Source: Acrocarpospora catenulata (GTDB lineage: Bacteria > Actinomycetota > Actinomycetes > Streptosporangiales > Streptosporangiaceae). From it: a stretch of 64,000 nt of DNA. The notes below the pieces were generated by a model that searched no databases, was not told where the DNA came from, and saw nothing but the letters and a program-made list of their open reading frames with translations. The stretch covers positions 1 to 64,000 of the forward strand of contig NZ_JAHCST010000001.1 in NCBI RefSeq assembly GCF_018476525.1. The letters are read 5' to 3'. Shown piece after piece: positions 8,198 to 16,852 of the stretch (positions are counted from its first letter, which is position 1; each line of letters begins with the position of its first letter). Both the position numbers and the translations under genes were made by a program.

Positions 8198-9763
8198 TTG
8201 TTTCGTCATGCCCTTTTCCGGCACCGCCCGCCGCAGGGCCCGGTCATCCCGGCCCGCTTCCCGCGCATCGAACCGGAGGAGGTGATGGCCGGGCGGGTCA
8301 GCTTCGTCGGCCTGCCCGCCGTCGAACTCGGCCGCGACATCGACTGGGCGCTCGACCCGCACCGCAACCGCTCCTGGGCGCTCAACCTGCACGCGCTGCG
8401 CTGGATGGGCGGCCTGGTGGCGGCCTTCGAACGCTCCGGCGACCGCGGCTACCTGGACCGGGCCGCCGAGATCACCGCCGACTGGGTCCGCAAGAACCCG
8501 CGCCGCGCCGCCGCCAGCCCCTGGGCGTGGGCCGAACACCCGATCGCCCTGCGCGCGCCGGCGCTGGTGCGGCTGAGCGCGCACGTGTCGGCCGGGTGGC
8601 TGTCGGCCACCCTGGCCGAGCACGGCCGGATCCTGGCCGATCCCGCCCGCTACCGCAACGGCCACAACCACGGCCTGGACCAGGACATCGCCCTGCTGGC
8701 CATCGGCGGCCGGCTGCGCCGCCGCGCCTGGGCCGAGCTTGCCGTACGGCGCATGACGGCCTCGGCGACGGCGGCCATCGACGCCCAGGGCGCGCTGCAC
8801 GAACAGGCCCCCAAATACGGTGGTTACGTGCACGCCCGGCTCGGGGTGGCCCTGGAGGCGATCGAAAGGTGCGGGCTGGCGGCGCCCGCGGTGCTGGTCG
8901 AGCGGCGGCGGCTGCTGGAGAACTACGTCAGCCACGCCACCCAGCCGAACGGGCGGCTGGTCCCCATCGGCGACACCCCCGCCGACGCCGTCCCACGCGG
9001 CTTCCGGCACGAACCGGCCACGGTCGGGGTCTTCCAGGCCGGGTACGTGTTCGGCCGGACCGCCTGGGACGACCCCCGCTCGGCGTACTATTCCATCCGT
9101 TTCGGACCCGGCCGGGCGATGCACGGCCACGAGGACCATCTCGGGGTCACCTACCATGCGCAGGGGCGGGATCTCCTGGTGGAGGCGGGATTCCACTCCT
9201 ATGAGGCAACGCCCTACCCGGCCTGGACCCGCTCACCGGAGGCGCACAACGTGCCGGTGGTGGAGGGAGCGGCCTTCCGCCCGGGTACGGCCACGCGGCT
9301 GGCGCACGTCTCGGTCACACCGCACCGGCAGGAGTACCGGCTCAGCGACGAGGCGTACGGGGTGGAGCGGCGGCGCAGGGTCGTGGTCGGGCACGGCGCC
9401 GAGGTGCTGGCCGTGTTCGACGAGGTACCACCCGGGTCGCGGGTGCGGACGATCTGGCATCTGGGACCGTCGCTGCGGGTGACGGAGGTCCGGGACGGGC
9501 GCGTGGTGCTGGCCTGCGGCGAATGGCGGGCCGCGCTGGTGCAACTCGCGCTGCCGTCAGGCACCCCACTGACCGGGCAGACCGTGACCGACGAGGTCAT
9601 CGCGACCGGCTACCTGAAAACGACCACCACACCCACGGTGCTGTCCCCACCGGCCGAATCGATGCTGACCATACTCGTCCCCGGCACCCCAAATCCCGAA
9701 ATTTCCACCCACAACGGAAAAATCATCGTCTGTACGCCCGGCGGGCCGGTCGACCTGACCTGA
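8198..9763 (+). CDS. Heparinase II/III-like polysaccharide lyase family protein
   Basis: The 521-residue protein has an N-terminal alpha-toroid-like region with DIDWALDP and the motif NGHNHGLDQDIALL. The C-terminal beta-sandwich carries the heparinase II/III signature FGPGRAMHGHEDHLGVTYHA, which matches the conserved H-x-H-x-D catalytic/metal region. Members cleave acidic polysaccharides, but the substrate cannot be read from sequence. The TTG at 8198 is chosen because the segment ahead of the later ATG (8285), including RFPRIEPEEVMAGR, belongs to the conserved domain. No secretion signal is visible. It follows the sigma/anti-sigma pair by 54 bases on the same strand. Confidence 0.8.
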   Translation: MFRHALFRHRPPQGPVIPARFPRIEPEEVMAGRVSFVGLPAVELGRDIDWALDPHRNRSWALNLHALRWMGGLVAAFERSGDRGYLDRAAEITADWVRKNPRRAAASPWAWAEHPIALRAPALVRLSAHVSAGWLSATLAEHGRILADPARYRNGHNHGLDQDIALLAIGGRLRRRAWAELAVRRMTASATAAIDAQGALHEQAPKYGGYVHARLGVALEAIERCGLAAPAVLVERRRLLENYVSHATQPNGRLVPIGDTPADAVPRGFRHEPATVGVFQAGYVFGRTAWDDPRSAYYSIRFGPGRAMHGHEDHLGVTYHAQGRDLLVEAGFHSYEATPYPAWTRSPEAHNVPVVEGAAFRPGTATRLAHVSVTPHRQEYRLSDEAYGVERRRRVVVGHGAEVLAVFDEVPPGSRVRTIWHLGPSLRVTEVRDGRVVLACGEWRAALVQLALPSGTPLTGQTVTDEVIATGYLKTTTTPTVLSPPAESMLTILVPGTPNPEISTHNGKIIVCTPGGPVDLT

Positions 9764-9813
9764 GTATCCGCCGCCCAACCGCCGGGCCGGCTACAGCTGG
9801 CATGCGGGGATCC

Positions 9814-11766
9814 CTAATCCACCTCCGCAACCGCCTGGGCGAACTGGGCCGAGTACAGCAGGGCGTAGGCGCCGTCAGCGGCCAGCAGAGACTCGTGTGT
9901 GCCCTGCTCGACGATCTGACCGTTCTCCATGACCAGGATCAGGCTTGCGTTGCGGATCGTGGACAGCCTGTGGGCGATCACGAAACTGGTGCGTCCCTCG
10001 CGCAGCGAGCTCATCGCCCGCTGGATGATCACCTCCGTCCGGGTGTCGACCGAGCTGGTCGCCTCGTCCAGGATCAGGATCGCCGGCTCGGACAGGAACG
10101 CCCGGGCGATGGTGATCAGCTGCTTTTCACCCGCGCTGACCGTCCCACCCTCCTCGTCGATCACTGTGTCGTATCCGTCGGGCAGCGTGTGCGCGATGCG
10201 ATCCACGTGGGCCGCCTCCGCGGCAGCCTCGATCCGTTCGCGGGTGGCTCCTTCCGCCCCGTAACCGATGTTCTCCGCGATCGTGCCGCCGAACAGCCAG
10301 GTGTCCTGCAGCACCATGCCGATGTCGGCGCGCAGTTCCTCCCTGGACATCTCGGCGATGTCGACGCCGTCGATCGTGATACGGCCGCCGGTCACCTCGT
10401 AGAAGCGCATGATGAGGTTCACCAGCGTCGTCTTGCCCGCTCCCGTAGGGCCGACGATGGCCACCGTCTGGCCGGGCTCCACGGTCAGCGACAGGTTCTC
10501 GATCAGCGGCCTGTCCGGCGCGTAGCGGAAGGACACGTTCTCGAACGCCACGCGGCCCCTGATCCGTGCGGGCCGCGCGGGGTCGTCGGGCTCCCCGGAC
10601 TGCTCCGGAGCATCCAGTAGCTCGAAGACCCGCTCGGCCGAGGCGATCCCTGACTGCACCAGGTTCGCCATACCGGCCACCTGGGCCAGCGGCTGGCTGA
10701 ACTGCCGCGAGTACTGGATGAAGGCCTGCACGTCGCCCAGCGAGATCGAGCCTGAGGCCACCTTCAGCCCGCCCACCACGGCGACCAGCACGTAGTTGAG
10801 GTTGCCGATGAACATCATCGCCGGCTGAATGATCCCGGAGATGAACTGGGCCCGGAAGCCGGAGGTGAACAGGGCCTGGTTGTGCTCGGTGAAGGTCTCG
10901 GCGGTCTCCTGCTGCCTGCCGAACACCTTGACCAGCGTGTGCCCGCCGTACATCTCCTCGATGTGGCTGTTGAGCTTGCCCGTCGCCGACCACTGCTTGA
11001 TGAACTGCGGTTGCGACCGCTTACCGATGGCTGCCGTGACGTAGATCGACAGCGGCACCGTGACCAGTGCGATGAGTGCCAGGAACGGTGAGATCCAGAA
11101 CATCATCGCCAGCACTCCCACGACCGTCAGCACCGACGAGATGAGCTGGCTCATCGTCTGCTGCAGTGTCTGCGCGATGTTGTCGGTGTCGTTGGTGGCG
11201 CGGCTGAGGATCTCGCCGCGCGGCTGGCCGTCGAAGTAGCTGAGCGGCAGCCGCGCCAGCTTGGCCGCGATCCGCTCGCGCAGCCGGAACGCCGCCCGCT
11301 GCACGACGATCGTGGTCAGCCGGAACTGCACGATCCCGAGCAGCGCCGCCACGAGGTAGATCGCCAGCACCCAGCCCAGCACCTGGGCCAGTGCGGTGAA
11401 GTCGATGCCGTGGCCGGGCACCATGTTCATCGACGACACCATGTCGGCGAACATGCCCCGGCCCTCGGCACGCAGCCCCGCCACGGCCTGCTCCTTGGTG
11501 ATCCCCTCGGGCAGCCGGGCCCCGATGATGCCAGAGAAGATCAGGTCCGTGGCGTGGCCGAGGATCTTGGGACCCGCCACGGTCAGTGCGACGCCGGCCG
11601 TACCGAGGGCCAGGACGACGGCCAGCAGCGCACGCTCAGGCCGCAGCAGCCGCAGCAGGCGGCGGAGCGAACCGCCGAAATCCAGCGCCTTCTCGGCGGG
11701 CCCGGACATCATCCGGCCCGGGCCGAAACCGGGCTGAGGGCGGCGCGAGGGCGCCTGGGTGGTCAC
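9814..11766 (-). CDS. ABC exporter half-transporter (permease-ATPase), canonical ATP site
   Basis: A 650-residue half-transporter: a type IV membrane domain (six helices, residues about 50-370) followed by a nucleotide-binding domain. The Walker A motif is [13 protein letters not shown], the signature loop is the variant TVSAGEKQ, and Walker B is [12 protein letters not shown] with an intact catalytic Glu. The GTG at 11766 overlaps the stop of the upstream ABC gene (GTGA), so the two are translationally coupled and almost certainly form a heterodimer. Exporters of this kind extrude drugs, lipids or peptides. A lanthipeptide cluster starts about 2.8 kb away. Confidence 0.94.
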   Translation of the reverse strand: MTTQAPSRRPQPGFGPGRMMSGPAEKALDFGGSLRRLLRLLRPERALLAVVLALGTAGVALTVAGPKILGHATDLIFSGIIGARLPEGITKEQAVAGLRAEGRGMFADMVSSMNMVPGHGIDFTALAQVLGWVLAIYLVAALLGIVQFRLTTIVVQRAAFRLRERIAAKLARLPLSYFDGQPRGEILSRATNDTDNIAQTLQQTMSQLISSVLTVVGVLAMMFWISPFLALIALVTVPLSIYVTAAIGKRSQPQFIKQWSATGKLNSHIEEMYGGHTLVKVFGRQQETAETFTEHNQALFTSGFRAQFISGIIQPAMMFIGNLNYVLVAVVGGLKVASGSISLGDVQAFIQYSRQFSQPLAQVAGMANLVQSGIASAERVFELLDAPEQSGEPDDPARPARIRGRVAFENVSFRYAPDRPLIENLSLTVEPGQTVAIVGPTGAGKTTLVNLIMRFYEVTGGRITIDGVDIAEMSREELRADIGMVLQDTWLFGGTIAENIGYGAEGATRERIEAAAEAAHVDRIAHTLPDGYDTVIDEEGGTVSAGEKQLITIARAFLSEPAILILDEATSSVDTRTEVIIQRAMSSLREGRTSFVIAHRLSTIRNASLILVMENGQIVEQGTHESLLAADGAYALLYSAQFAQAVAEVD

Positions 11767-13499
11767 GCCGCGGCCTCCTGTTCGGTGAGCTGGGACAGCA
11801 CGATCTCCCGATACGTCGGGCAGGTGGTCATGAGCTCGGCATGATCGCCGCTGCCGACCACGCGGCCGTCGTCGAGCACGAGGATGCGGTCGGCGTCGCG
11901 GACCGTGCTCACGCGCTGGGCCACGATGACGATGGTGGCCTCTGTGATCTTCTCGGCCAGCGTGGCGCGCAGCCGGACGTCGGTGACGTAGTCGAGGGCG
12001 GAGAAGGAGTCGTCGAACAGGTAGATCCGGGGCCGGTGCACCAGTGTCCTGGCGATGGCCAGGCGCTGGCGCTGGCCGCCGGAGACGTTCGTGCCCCCCT
12101 GGGAGATCGGCTCGTCGAGGCCGCCGGGCATCGCCTCGACGAACTCGCGGGCCTGGGCCACCTCCAGGGCCTGCCACAGTTCCTCGTCGGTGGCGTCCGG
12201 CCTGCCGTACCTCAGGTTGGATGCGACGGTGCCGGAAAACAGGTAGGGCGACTGCGGGACCAGGCCGACGGCGCGGGAGAGCGCGACCGGGTCGAGGTCG
12301 CGCACGTTGACACCGTCGACCAGCACCTCGCCGGCGGTCGCGTCGAACAGGCGGGGGATGAGGTTGAGCAGCGTCGTCTTACCGCTGCCCGTGCTGCCGA
12401 TGATCGCGGTGGTATGGCCCGGCCGTGCCGTGAAGCTCACGTCGCACAGCACCGGCTCCTCGGCGCCCGGGTAGTGGAAGTCCACGGACCGCAACTCCAG
12501 CTCGCCGAGGCGTCCTTCCGGGGTGACAGGGCTTGCCGGTGGACGAACTGTCGGCTCGGTGTCGAGCACCTCCTCGATGCGCTCGGCGCAGACCTCGGCG
12601 CGGGGAATCATCATGAACATGAACATCGCCATCATCACCGACATGAGGATCTGCATCAGGTACGCGATGACCGCGGTCAGTGCGCCCACCTGCATGGTCC
12701 CGTCGGCGATGCGGTGGCCGCCGAACCACACCACGGCGACACTGGACAGGTTCACCACCAGCATGACCGTGGGGAACATCAGCGCCATCAGCCGCCCGAC
12801 CCGCAGCGACACATGTGTCAGCTGGTTGTTGGCCACGCCGAAGCGCTCGCGCTCGTGCCGGTCGCGGACGAAGGCCCTGATGACCCGGATACCGGTGATC
12901 TGCTCGCGCAGCACCTGATTGATCCGGTCGATGCGCTCCTGCATCGTGCGGAAGAGCGGGCGCATCCGCATCACGATCAGGCTCACGATGACGATCATCA
13001 AGGGCAGCGCGACGAGCAGCAGCGACGACAGCGCCGTGTCCTGGCGCAGCGCCAGCACGATGCCGCCGACGCACATGATCGGCGCGGCCACCGTCATCGT
13101 GAACGTCATCAGCACGAGCATCTGGATCTGCTGCACGTCGTTGGTGGTCCGGGTGATCAGAGACGCCGGGCCGAACTTGTTGACCTCCTGGGCGGAGAAG
13201 TCCTGCACGCGGTGGAAGATCGCCGCCCGCAGGTCGCTGCCCAGGGCCGTCGAAGTCCGGGCGCCGTAGTACACGGCCACGATCGAGCAGGTGATCTGGA
13301 TGAGCGTCACACCGATCATCACCAGCCCGATGCGTGCGATGTAGCCGGTATCGCCCTTGAGGACGCCGCTGTCGATGATGTCGGCGTTGAGGGTGGGGAG
13401 ATAGAGCGTGGCCAGCGTCTGCACGAACTGGAAGAGGACGGCGAGCGTGATCTCTTTCCCGTACGGCCTGAGCTGGACCCGCAAGAGACGGAGCAGCAT
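11763..13499 (-). CDS. ABC exporter half-transporter with degenerate Walker B
   Basis: The 578-residue partner half-transporter has a membrane domain (residues about 15-310) and a nucleotide-binding domain with Walker [13 protein letters not shown], canonical signature NVSGGQRQ, and Walker [13 protein letters not shown]. The catalytic Glu is replaced by Asp (FDD instead of FDE). This is the usual hallmark of the inactive-site subunit in asymmetric heterodimeric exporters. The ATG at 13499 overlaps the TetR stop by one base. The degenerate site lies here and the canonical one in the downstream gene, which supports a one-active-site pump under control of the adjacent regulator. Confidence 0.94.
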   Translation of the reverse strand: MLLRLLRVQLRPYGKEITLAVLFQFVQTLATLYLPTLNADIIDSGVLKGDTGYIARIGLVMIGVTLIQITCSIVAVYYGARTSTALGSDLRAAIFHRVQDFSAQEVNKFGPASLITRTTNDVQQIQMLVLMTFTMTVAAPIMCVGGIVLALRQDTALSSLLLVALPLMIVIVSLIVMRMRPLFRTMQERIDRINQVLREQITGIRVIRAFVRDRHERERFGVANNQLTHVSLRVGRLMALMFPTVMLVVNLSSVAVVWFGGHRIADGTMQVGALTAVIAYLMQILMSVMMAMFMFMMIPRAEVCAERIEEVLDTEPTVRPPASPVTPEGRLGELELRSVDFHYPGAEEPVLCDVSFTARPGHTTAIIGSTGSGKTTLLNLIPRLFDATAGEVLVDGVNVRDLDPVALSRAVGLVPQSPYLFSGTVASNLRYGRPDATDEELWQALEVAQAREFVEAMPGGLDEPISQGGTNVSGGQRQRLAIARTLVHRPRIYLFDDSFSALDYVTDVRLRATLAEKITEATIVIVAQRVSTVRDADRILVLDDGRVVGSGDHAELMTTCPTYREIVLSQLTEQEAAA

Positions 13500-14122
13500 T
13501 AGGAGGCACTTTCGGTCGAAGCGGTGGGGGAGGGCCGCACGAGCAGTCCATCGAGCAGAAGGGAGACGATCTCCTCGTCGTTCAGGTCGCCGAGCTCACC
13601 GCCATGCCCGAACCCGCGGTGCACGCTCACCGCGATCAGCATGAGCAGCAGCTGTGCCGTGGCCTCGGGGGAGCGGCGCAGCCGGTCACGGTCCGGCTCG
13701 ACCAGGGCGGCGAGCCCGGCCGATATCCGATGCCGGCCGTCCATCATCCGCTCGCGGAACTCGGCGTCCTCTGCCATCAGCTCCCTGGGCGCGACGACGA
13801 GGTTGGCGTTGGCGCTCATCCCTGTCCGCAGCGTCGTGACCGCCTCGCGCAGCCGCGCGCGCAACTCGATCTGCGTCCCGATGGCCACCAGCGCGTCCAG
13901 CAGCGGTTGCGGGTCGAACGCGCTCATCAGCGCAGCCCGCAGCAGGGATGCCTTGTCGGGGAAGACGCCGAAGATCGTACCCTCGGCCACGCCCGCGGCC
14001 TCGGCGATCTGGCGGGTGCTCACCGCCGTGCCGTACTCCCGCAGCAGCGTCACCGTGGCGGCGATGAGTGCGCTACGGCGGTCTTCCGGTGCCATGGCCG
14101 GCACTCTCCGCCTCTTGGTCAT
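13499..14122 (-). CDS. TetR-family transcriptional repressor of the ABC exporter operon
   Basis: A 207-residue TetR regulator. The N-terminal helix-turn-helix reads STRQIAEAAGVAEGTIFGVF (residues about 35-54). The rest is an all-helical ligand-binding domain with no recognisable specificity. It is the first gene of the TetR-ABC-ABC operon, and its stop overlaps the next start (TAATG). A near-perfect 20-base inverted repeat lies 14 bases before its ATG, so autorepression together with control of the two transporter genes is the simplest model. The ligand is probably a substrate of the pump. Confidence 0.92.
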   Translation of the reverse strand: MTKRRRVPAMAPEDRRSALIAATVTLLREYGTAVSTRQIAEAAGVAEGTIFGVFPDKASLLRAALMSAFDPQPLLDALVAIGTQIELRARLREAVTTLRTGMSANANLVVAPRELMAEDAEFRERMMDGRHRISAGLAALVEPDRDRLRRSPEATAQLLLMLIAVSVHRGFGHGGELGDLNDEEIVSLLLDGLLVRPSPTASTESAS

Positions 14123-14135
14123 GCGGAGGATCCTA

Positions 14136-14155
14136 ATGAGCGAGTACTCACTCGT
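14136..14155. promoter_or_regulatory. Probable TetR operator palindrome
   Basis: ATGAGCGAGTACTCACTCGT is an inverted repeat centred on the GTAC at 14144-14147. The half-sites ATGAGCGAGT and ACGAGTGAGT match at 8 of 10 positions. It lies just upstream of the TetR start and resembles operators of self-regulating actinomycete TetR genes (TGAGT-ACTCA core). Binding would block transcription of the TetR/ABC operon and might also influence the divergent lanthipeptide promoter. Confidence 0.6.
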
Positions 14156-14520
14156 TCAAGTCGTCAGGTGCCGGTGCCGACCGCGGTGCCCGGTCCCAGC
14201 GGTTCGCCTTGCGTGACCTGGCACCAGGTAAGGCGCAACATGCCATGCAGCTTGCTGACAGATCACCGCCATTGTCTTGCCGCGACCTGATTCGCCAAAC
14301 TCGAAGACGGAAGGCCGGGGGCGTTCTGGCAATTCATTGAGAGTGATAAATCTGTGATTCGTCATGCCTGTGCGGACTTACCAACGAGCTCGACGGTTTG
14401 GGTTCCGCTGCATGGAATTTCCATTCGTGTGGAATTCTTTGGCTGATCGCACTGCGAAGGTGGGGCTGGCGCAGTGGTCACATTCGGATTTTCATTCCAA
14501 TTACGGGGGGAGATGAAGTC
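14156..14520. promoter_or_regulatory. Intergenic region upstream of the lanthipeptide operon
   Basis: No convincing gene was found here. The segment 14230-14515 is visibly poorer in G+C than its surroundings (for example the stretch around 14335-14365 and 14480-14510), as expected for a regulatory region in front of a biosynthetic operon. A GGGGGGAGA ribosome site at about 14504-14512 belongs to the kinase gene. The divergent TetR operator is at its left edge. I could not assign a -35/-10 pair with confidence. Confidence 0.4.
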
Positions 14521-15597
14521 ATGCAGAAGAAGCCGATGCCGGTGCCGCTCGATCAGGTCCCCGAGGTCGCGGAGTTCCTCACGAGGCTCCGTCTGGGGAC
14601 GCTGAGGCAGGACGCGGTCTCCGGGTTCTTCGGCCGCAACGATTCCTGGGCGGGCGTGACCGATGCGGGCAACCCCGTTTTCGTCAAACAGGTCAGCGGG
14701 GAGGCGGACATGGTCCGCCGAAGGGTGGCGCGGATCAGGGCGATGGGCGCGCTGCTCGACGCGCACACGGTGATCAACACTCCCCGTTTCCTCGGCGACG
14801 ACGGCGAGTCTGGCCTGGTGGCCTTCGCCCTGCTTGAGGAGGCCAGCAGCGGAGCCGACCTCGCCGCTGAGGACGGCTTCACCTGGGAGTTCGCCCACAC
14901 GGCCGGGACCCAGATCGGAACGCTGCACAGCCTCCAAGCGCCGGCACCGGTAGCCGAGGACACCTCGGAACCACCGCTCCCGCCGCTTGACCGCCTGTCC
15001 GCTCTCCCCCTGGAGACCTACGCGGCGATGAGCGGGGGAGAGCTGGAGGCGTGGCGGATCCTGCACAACGACGCCGTGGTCGTCGAGGCCATGAGAAACC
15101 TGTCCCGGCGGGAGAAAGACGGTTCCCGCGCCCTGGTCCACGGGGATCTCCGGCTCGACCAGTTCCTGCACCACGACGGCGTGCTGTATCTGGCCGACTG
15201 GGAGGAGGCCAGACTGGCCGATCCCGCCCGGGACATCGGTGCCTTCGCCGGTGAATGGCTCTACCGCGGCGTGCTCGGCATGGCGAGCGACGAGGACGCC
15301 GTCGGCGACCGCGAGCTCGTGGTCAACGGCGCTCGGCGGTTCGAAGCCCTGCGCCCGTACGTCGAGGCGTTCTGGTCGGGCTATCTGGAAGCCAGGCAGG
15401 CAGCCCGCGCCGACCGCGAACTGGCGGTCAGGGCGGCGGCCTTCGCCGGCTGGCACATGTTCGATCGGCTCCTCGCCGGCGCCTTCCAGCGCGGGCGGCT
15501 GACCCCCTTGGAGCGCGCCGCGGCGGGCGTCGGGCGCAAGGTCCTGCTCAGCCCCGCCGAATTCACGGTCACGTTGGGCCTCGGAGGTGGAAGGTGA
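14521..15597 (+). CDS. Class V lanthipeptide kinase LanK (APH-like phosphotransferase)
   Basis: The 358-residue protein has an aminoglycoside-phosphotransferase fold. The catalytic loop is VHGDLRLDQF (H207, D209), and the metal-binding motif is LYLADWEEA (D226). In class V lanthipeptide synthesis the LanK kinase phosphorylates Ser/Thr of the precursor so that the LanY lyase can eliminate phosphate and form dehydro residues. The ATG at 14521 follows a strong GGGGGGAGA site. The stop overlaps the LanY GTG. Alone it would look like a generic phosphotransferase. The adjacent HopA1-like gene and precursor make the class V assignment persuasive. Confidence 0.85.
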   Translation: MQKKPMPVPLDQVPEVAEFLTRLRLGTLRQDAVSGFFGRNDSWAGVTDAGNPVFVKQVSGEADMVRRRVARIRAMGALLDAHTVINTPRFLGDDGESGLVAFALLEEASSGADLAAEDGFTWEFAHTAGTQIGTLHSLQAPAPVAEDTSEPPLPPLDRLSALPLETYAAMSGGELEAWRILHNDAVVVEAMRNLSRREKDGSRALVHGDLRLDQFLHHDGVLYLADWEEARLADPARDIGAFAGEWLYRGVLGMASDEDAVGDRELVVNGARRFEALRPYVEAFWSGYLEARQAARADRELAVRAAAFAGWHMFDRLLAGAFQRGRLTPLERAAAGVGRKVLLSPAEFTVTLGLGGGR

Positions 15598-16565
15598 AGC
15601 AACCACTCGATCGGGTGCGAATCAGCGCTGACCTGACCTCTGCCACGGTGGATGATCGTGAGGTCACCGCCAACGGTCCCAAGGCGCTCCGGGCCGCGCT
15701 GGCGGTCGCGCTTTACGACGTGTTCCATGCCGGCCAGGAGCCCAAGGAAGGCCCGCGGCGCAAGTCGATCCGTGACCAGGGGTTCGAGCGGACTCTCCGC
15801 GAGATGGTTCCGCACCGCGACTCCCCTGTCCTGGCCCCGGTGGAACCGGGGTCGCCGGGCGTGGTTCGTCTGCACGGCGTGCGTGTGCTGGTCCCGGAGC
15901 CACGGCTCGGCGCCGAGGTCGAGACGCCCGGCGGGCTGTCGCGATGGGTCCGGCTGCCGGCCGTCCTGCCGGTGCTGTCTCCCGGCTTTCTGGTCGCCGG
16001 CGGATCGCTCGGCCTCGGCTTGGAGGCGGGCGAGTACGTGCGGGTGTATGTGGGAGCCGAAACGGCCGACGCCGCCCCCGGATTGTGGGGCGCGGTACTC
16101 GCACGGCTGGAGGAACTCCAGGTCGCCTATCGCGCCAAGGTGCTCTCCGCTCGCGACAGCCATCCGCGCCGCGACTCCATCGTCGTTTACCTCGGGCGGC
16201 GTTCATGGCATGTCGTACCGGAGATCGTCCAGGCGGCCTCCGCCGCCGGTGGGCTCCGTCAGGACCTGTCCACCTACGTCGCCGAGCTTGACCGCGGCAT
16301 CGGCTGGGCCTGGGAGCCGCGTGATTCCCGGCCCGGGATGCGAGGCCTGAGTTTCGGCGAGCACCGCTCCCACGCCATCGCCACTGGACTGCTCGCCTAT
16401 GCCGAACATGGCGGCGACCGGGACGAATCGGTGAACGAGGCGCTGCGGGCCGCTGGGATCGCACCCGACGCGGTCCACCGCAACCTCGACTCGCCGACGC
16501 TTCCTTTCGAGACCTCCGGATCCGAACCCGGGTCTGGATCCTTCGAGAGCAAGGAAAGGAGGTGA
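15594..16565 (+). CDS. Class V lanthipeptide lyase LanY (HopA1-like)
   Basis: The 323-residue protein belongs to the HopA1 effector-like family, which supplies the phospho-Ser/Thr lyase in class V lanthipeptide systems. The family segments RLPAVLPVLSPGFLVAGG, YVRVYVGAE and HPRRDSIVVYLGRRSW are visible. The region RPGMRGLSFGEHRSHAIA towards the C-terminus is typical of these proteins. It begins at GTG 15594, overlapping the kinase stop. Its own TGA (16563-16565) sits inside the AAAGGAGGTGA ribosome site of the precursor gene, so translation of lyase and precursor is physically linked. Its lyase role is inferred from the lexapeptide-type systems. Confidence 0.85.
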   Translation: MKQPLDRVRISADLTSATVDDREVTANGPKALRAALAVALYDVFHAGQEPKEGPRRKSIRDQGFERTLREMVPHRDSPVLAPVEPGSPGVVRLHGVRVLVPEPRLGAEVETPGGLSRWVRLPAVLPVLSPGFLVAGGSLGLGLEAGEYVRVYVGAETADAAPGLWGAVLARLEELQVAYRAKVLSARDSHPRRDSIVVYLGRRSWHVVPEIVQAASAAGGLRQDLSTYVAELDRGIGWAWEPRDSRPGMRGLSFGEHRSHAIATGLLAYAEHGGDRDESVNEALRAAGIAPDAVHRNLDSPTLPFETSGSEPGSGSFESKERR

Positions 16566-16569
16566 ACAC

Positions 16570-16725
16570 ATGTCCACTGAGCTTCTGATGGAGGGGGCCG
16601 ACGCCTACACCTCGCTCGCCGAGGTCGCGACGGTTTCCGGCCCCACCGCTGAACGGTGGCCCGACCAGAGCTACCTCACCAGCCCGCTCTGCCTCATCGC
16701 CTGGACCATCGATTCCAGCTGCTGA
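16570..16725 (+). CDS. Class V lanthipeptide precursor peptide LanA
   Basis: A 51-residue peptide with an acidic leader (MSTELLMEGADAYTSLAEVA at positions 1-20) and a C-terminal half rich in Ser, Thr and Cys. The last 15 residues are TSPLCLIAWTIDSSC, ending in Cys51. Modifiable residues in the likely core are S34, T37, S38, C41, T46, S49, S50 and C51. T37/S38 with C41 could form a (methyl)lanthionine. T46 lies five residues before the terminal Cys, the Thr-x4-Cys spacing of thioamitide AviMeCys rings. A perfect AAAGGAGGTGA ribosome site precedes the ATG. The gene is short and easily missed by automatic callers. The leader cleavage site is not evident. Confidence 0.85.
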   Translation: MSTELLMEGADAYTSLAEVATVSGPTAERWPDQSYLTSPLCLIAWTIDSSC

Positions 16726-16739
16726 TAGCCGGGGGTGAA

Positions 16740-16768
16740 TGGCGGTGTCGCGGGCCCCGACACCGCCA
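16740..16768 (+). terminator. First hairpin after the precursor gene
   Basis: GGCGGTGTCG and CGACACCGCC form a perfect 10-bp stem (11 with the flanking T-A) around a 7-base loop, starting 15 bases after the precursor stop. No T-run follows, so it is more likely a partial terminator or an mRNA 3'-end stabiliser than a full stop. This position, between precursor and modification genes, is where many lanthipeptide operons lower downstream expression relative to the precursor. Confidence 0.6.
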
Positions 16769-16802
16769 AAGCCCGCTCGAGTGCTGGTGACGGATCTGAG
16801 CG

Positions 16803-16833
16803 GCGGTGTCACGAGGCGCGCCCGTGACACCGC
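16803..16833 (+). terminator. Second hairpin after the precursor gene, sharing stem sequence with the first
   Basis: GCGGTGTCACG pairs with CGTGACACCGC in a perfect 11-bp stem enclosing a 9-base loop. Its 5' arm repeats the GCGGTGTC of the previous hairpin, so the two structures can also pair with each other in alternative folds. It ends about ten bases before the GGAGGTGA ribosome site of the reductase gene. A role in attenuating or modulating expression of the downstream modification genes is inferred from position and structure. Confidence 0.55.
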
Positions 16834-16852
16834 TCAGGAGAGTGGAGGTGAC

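Noticed and set aside
14156-14365. A 69-codon minus-strand frame with a GESGRGKT sequence between TetR and the lanthipeptide kinase
   Set aside because: The P-loop-like string is isolated, no ATPase domain can fit in 69 residues, and codon bias is poor. Regarded as regulatory DNA.
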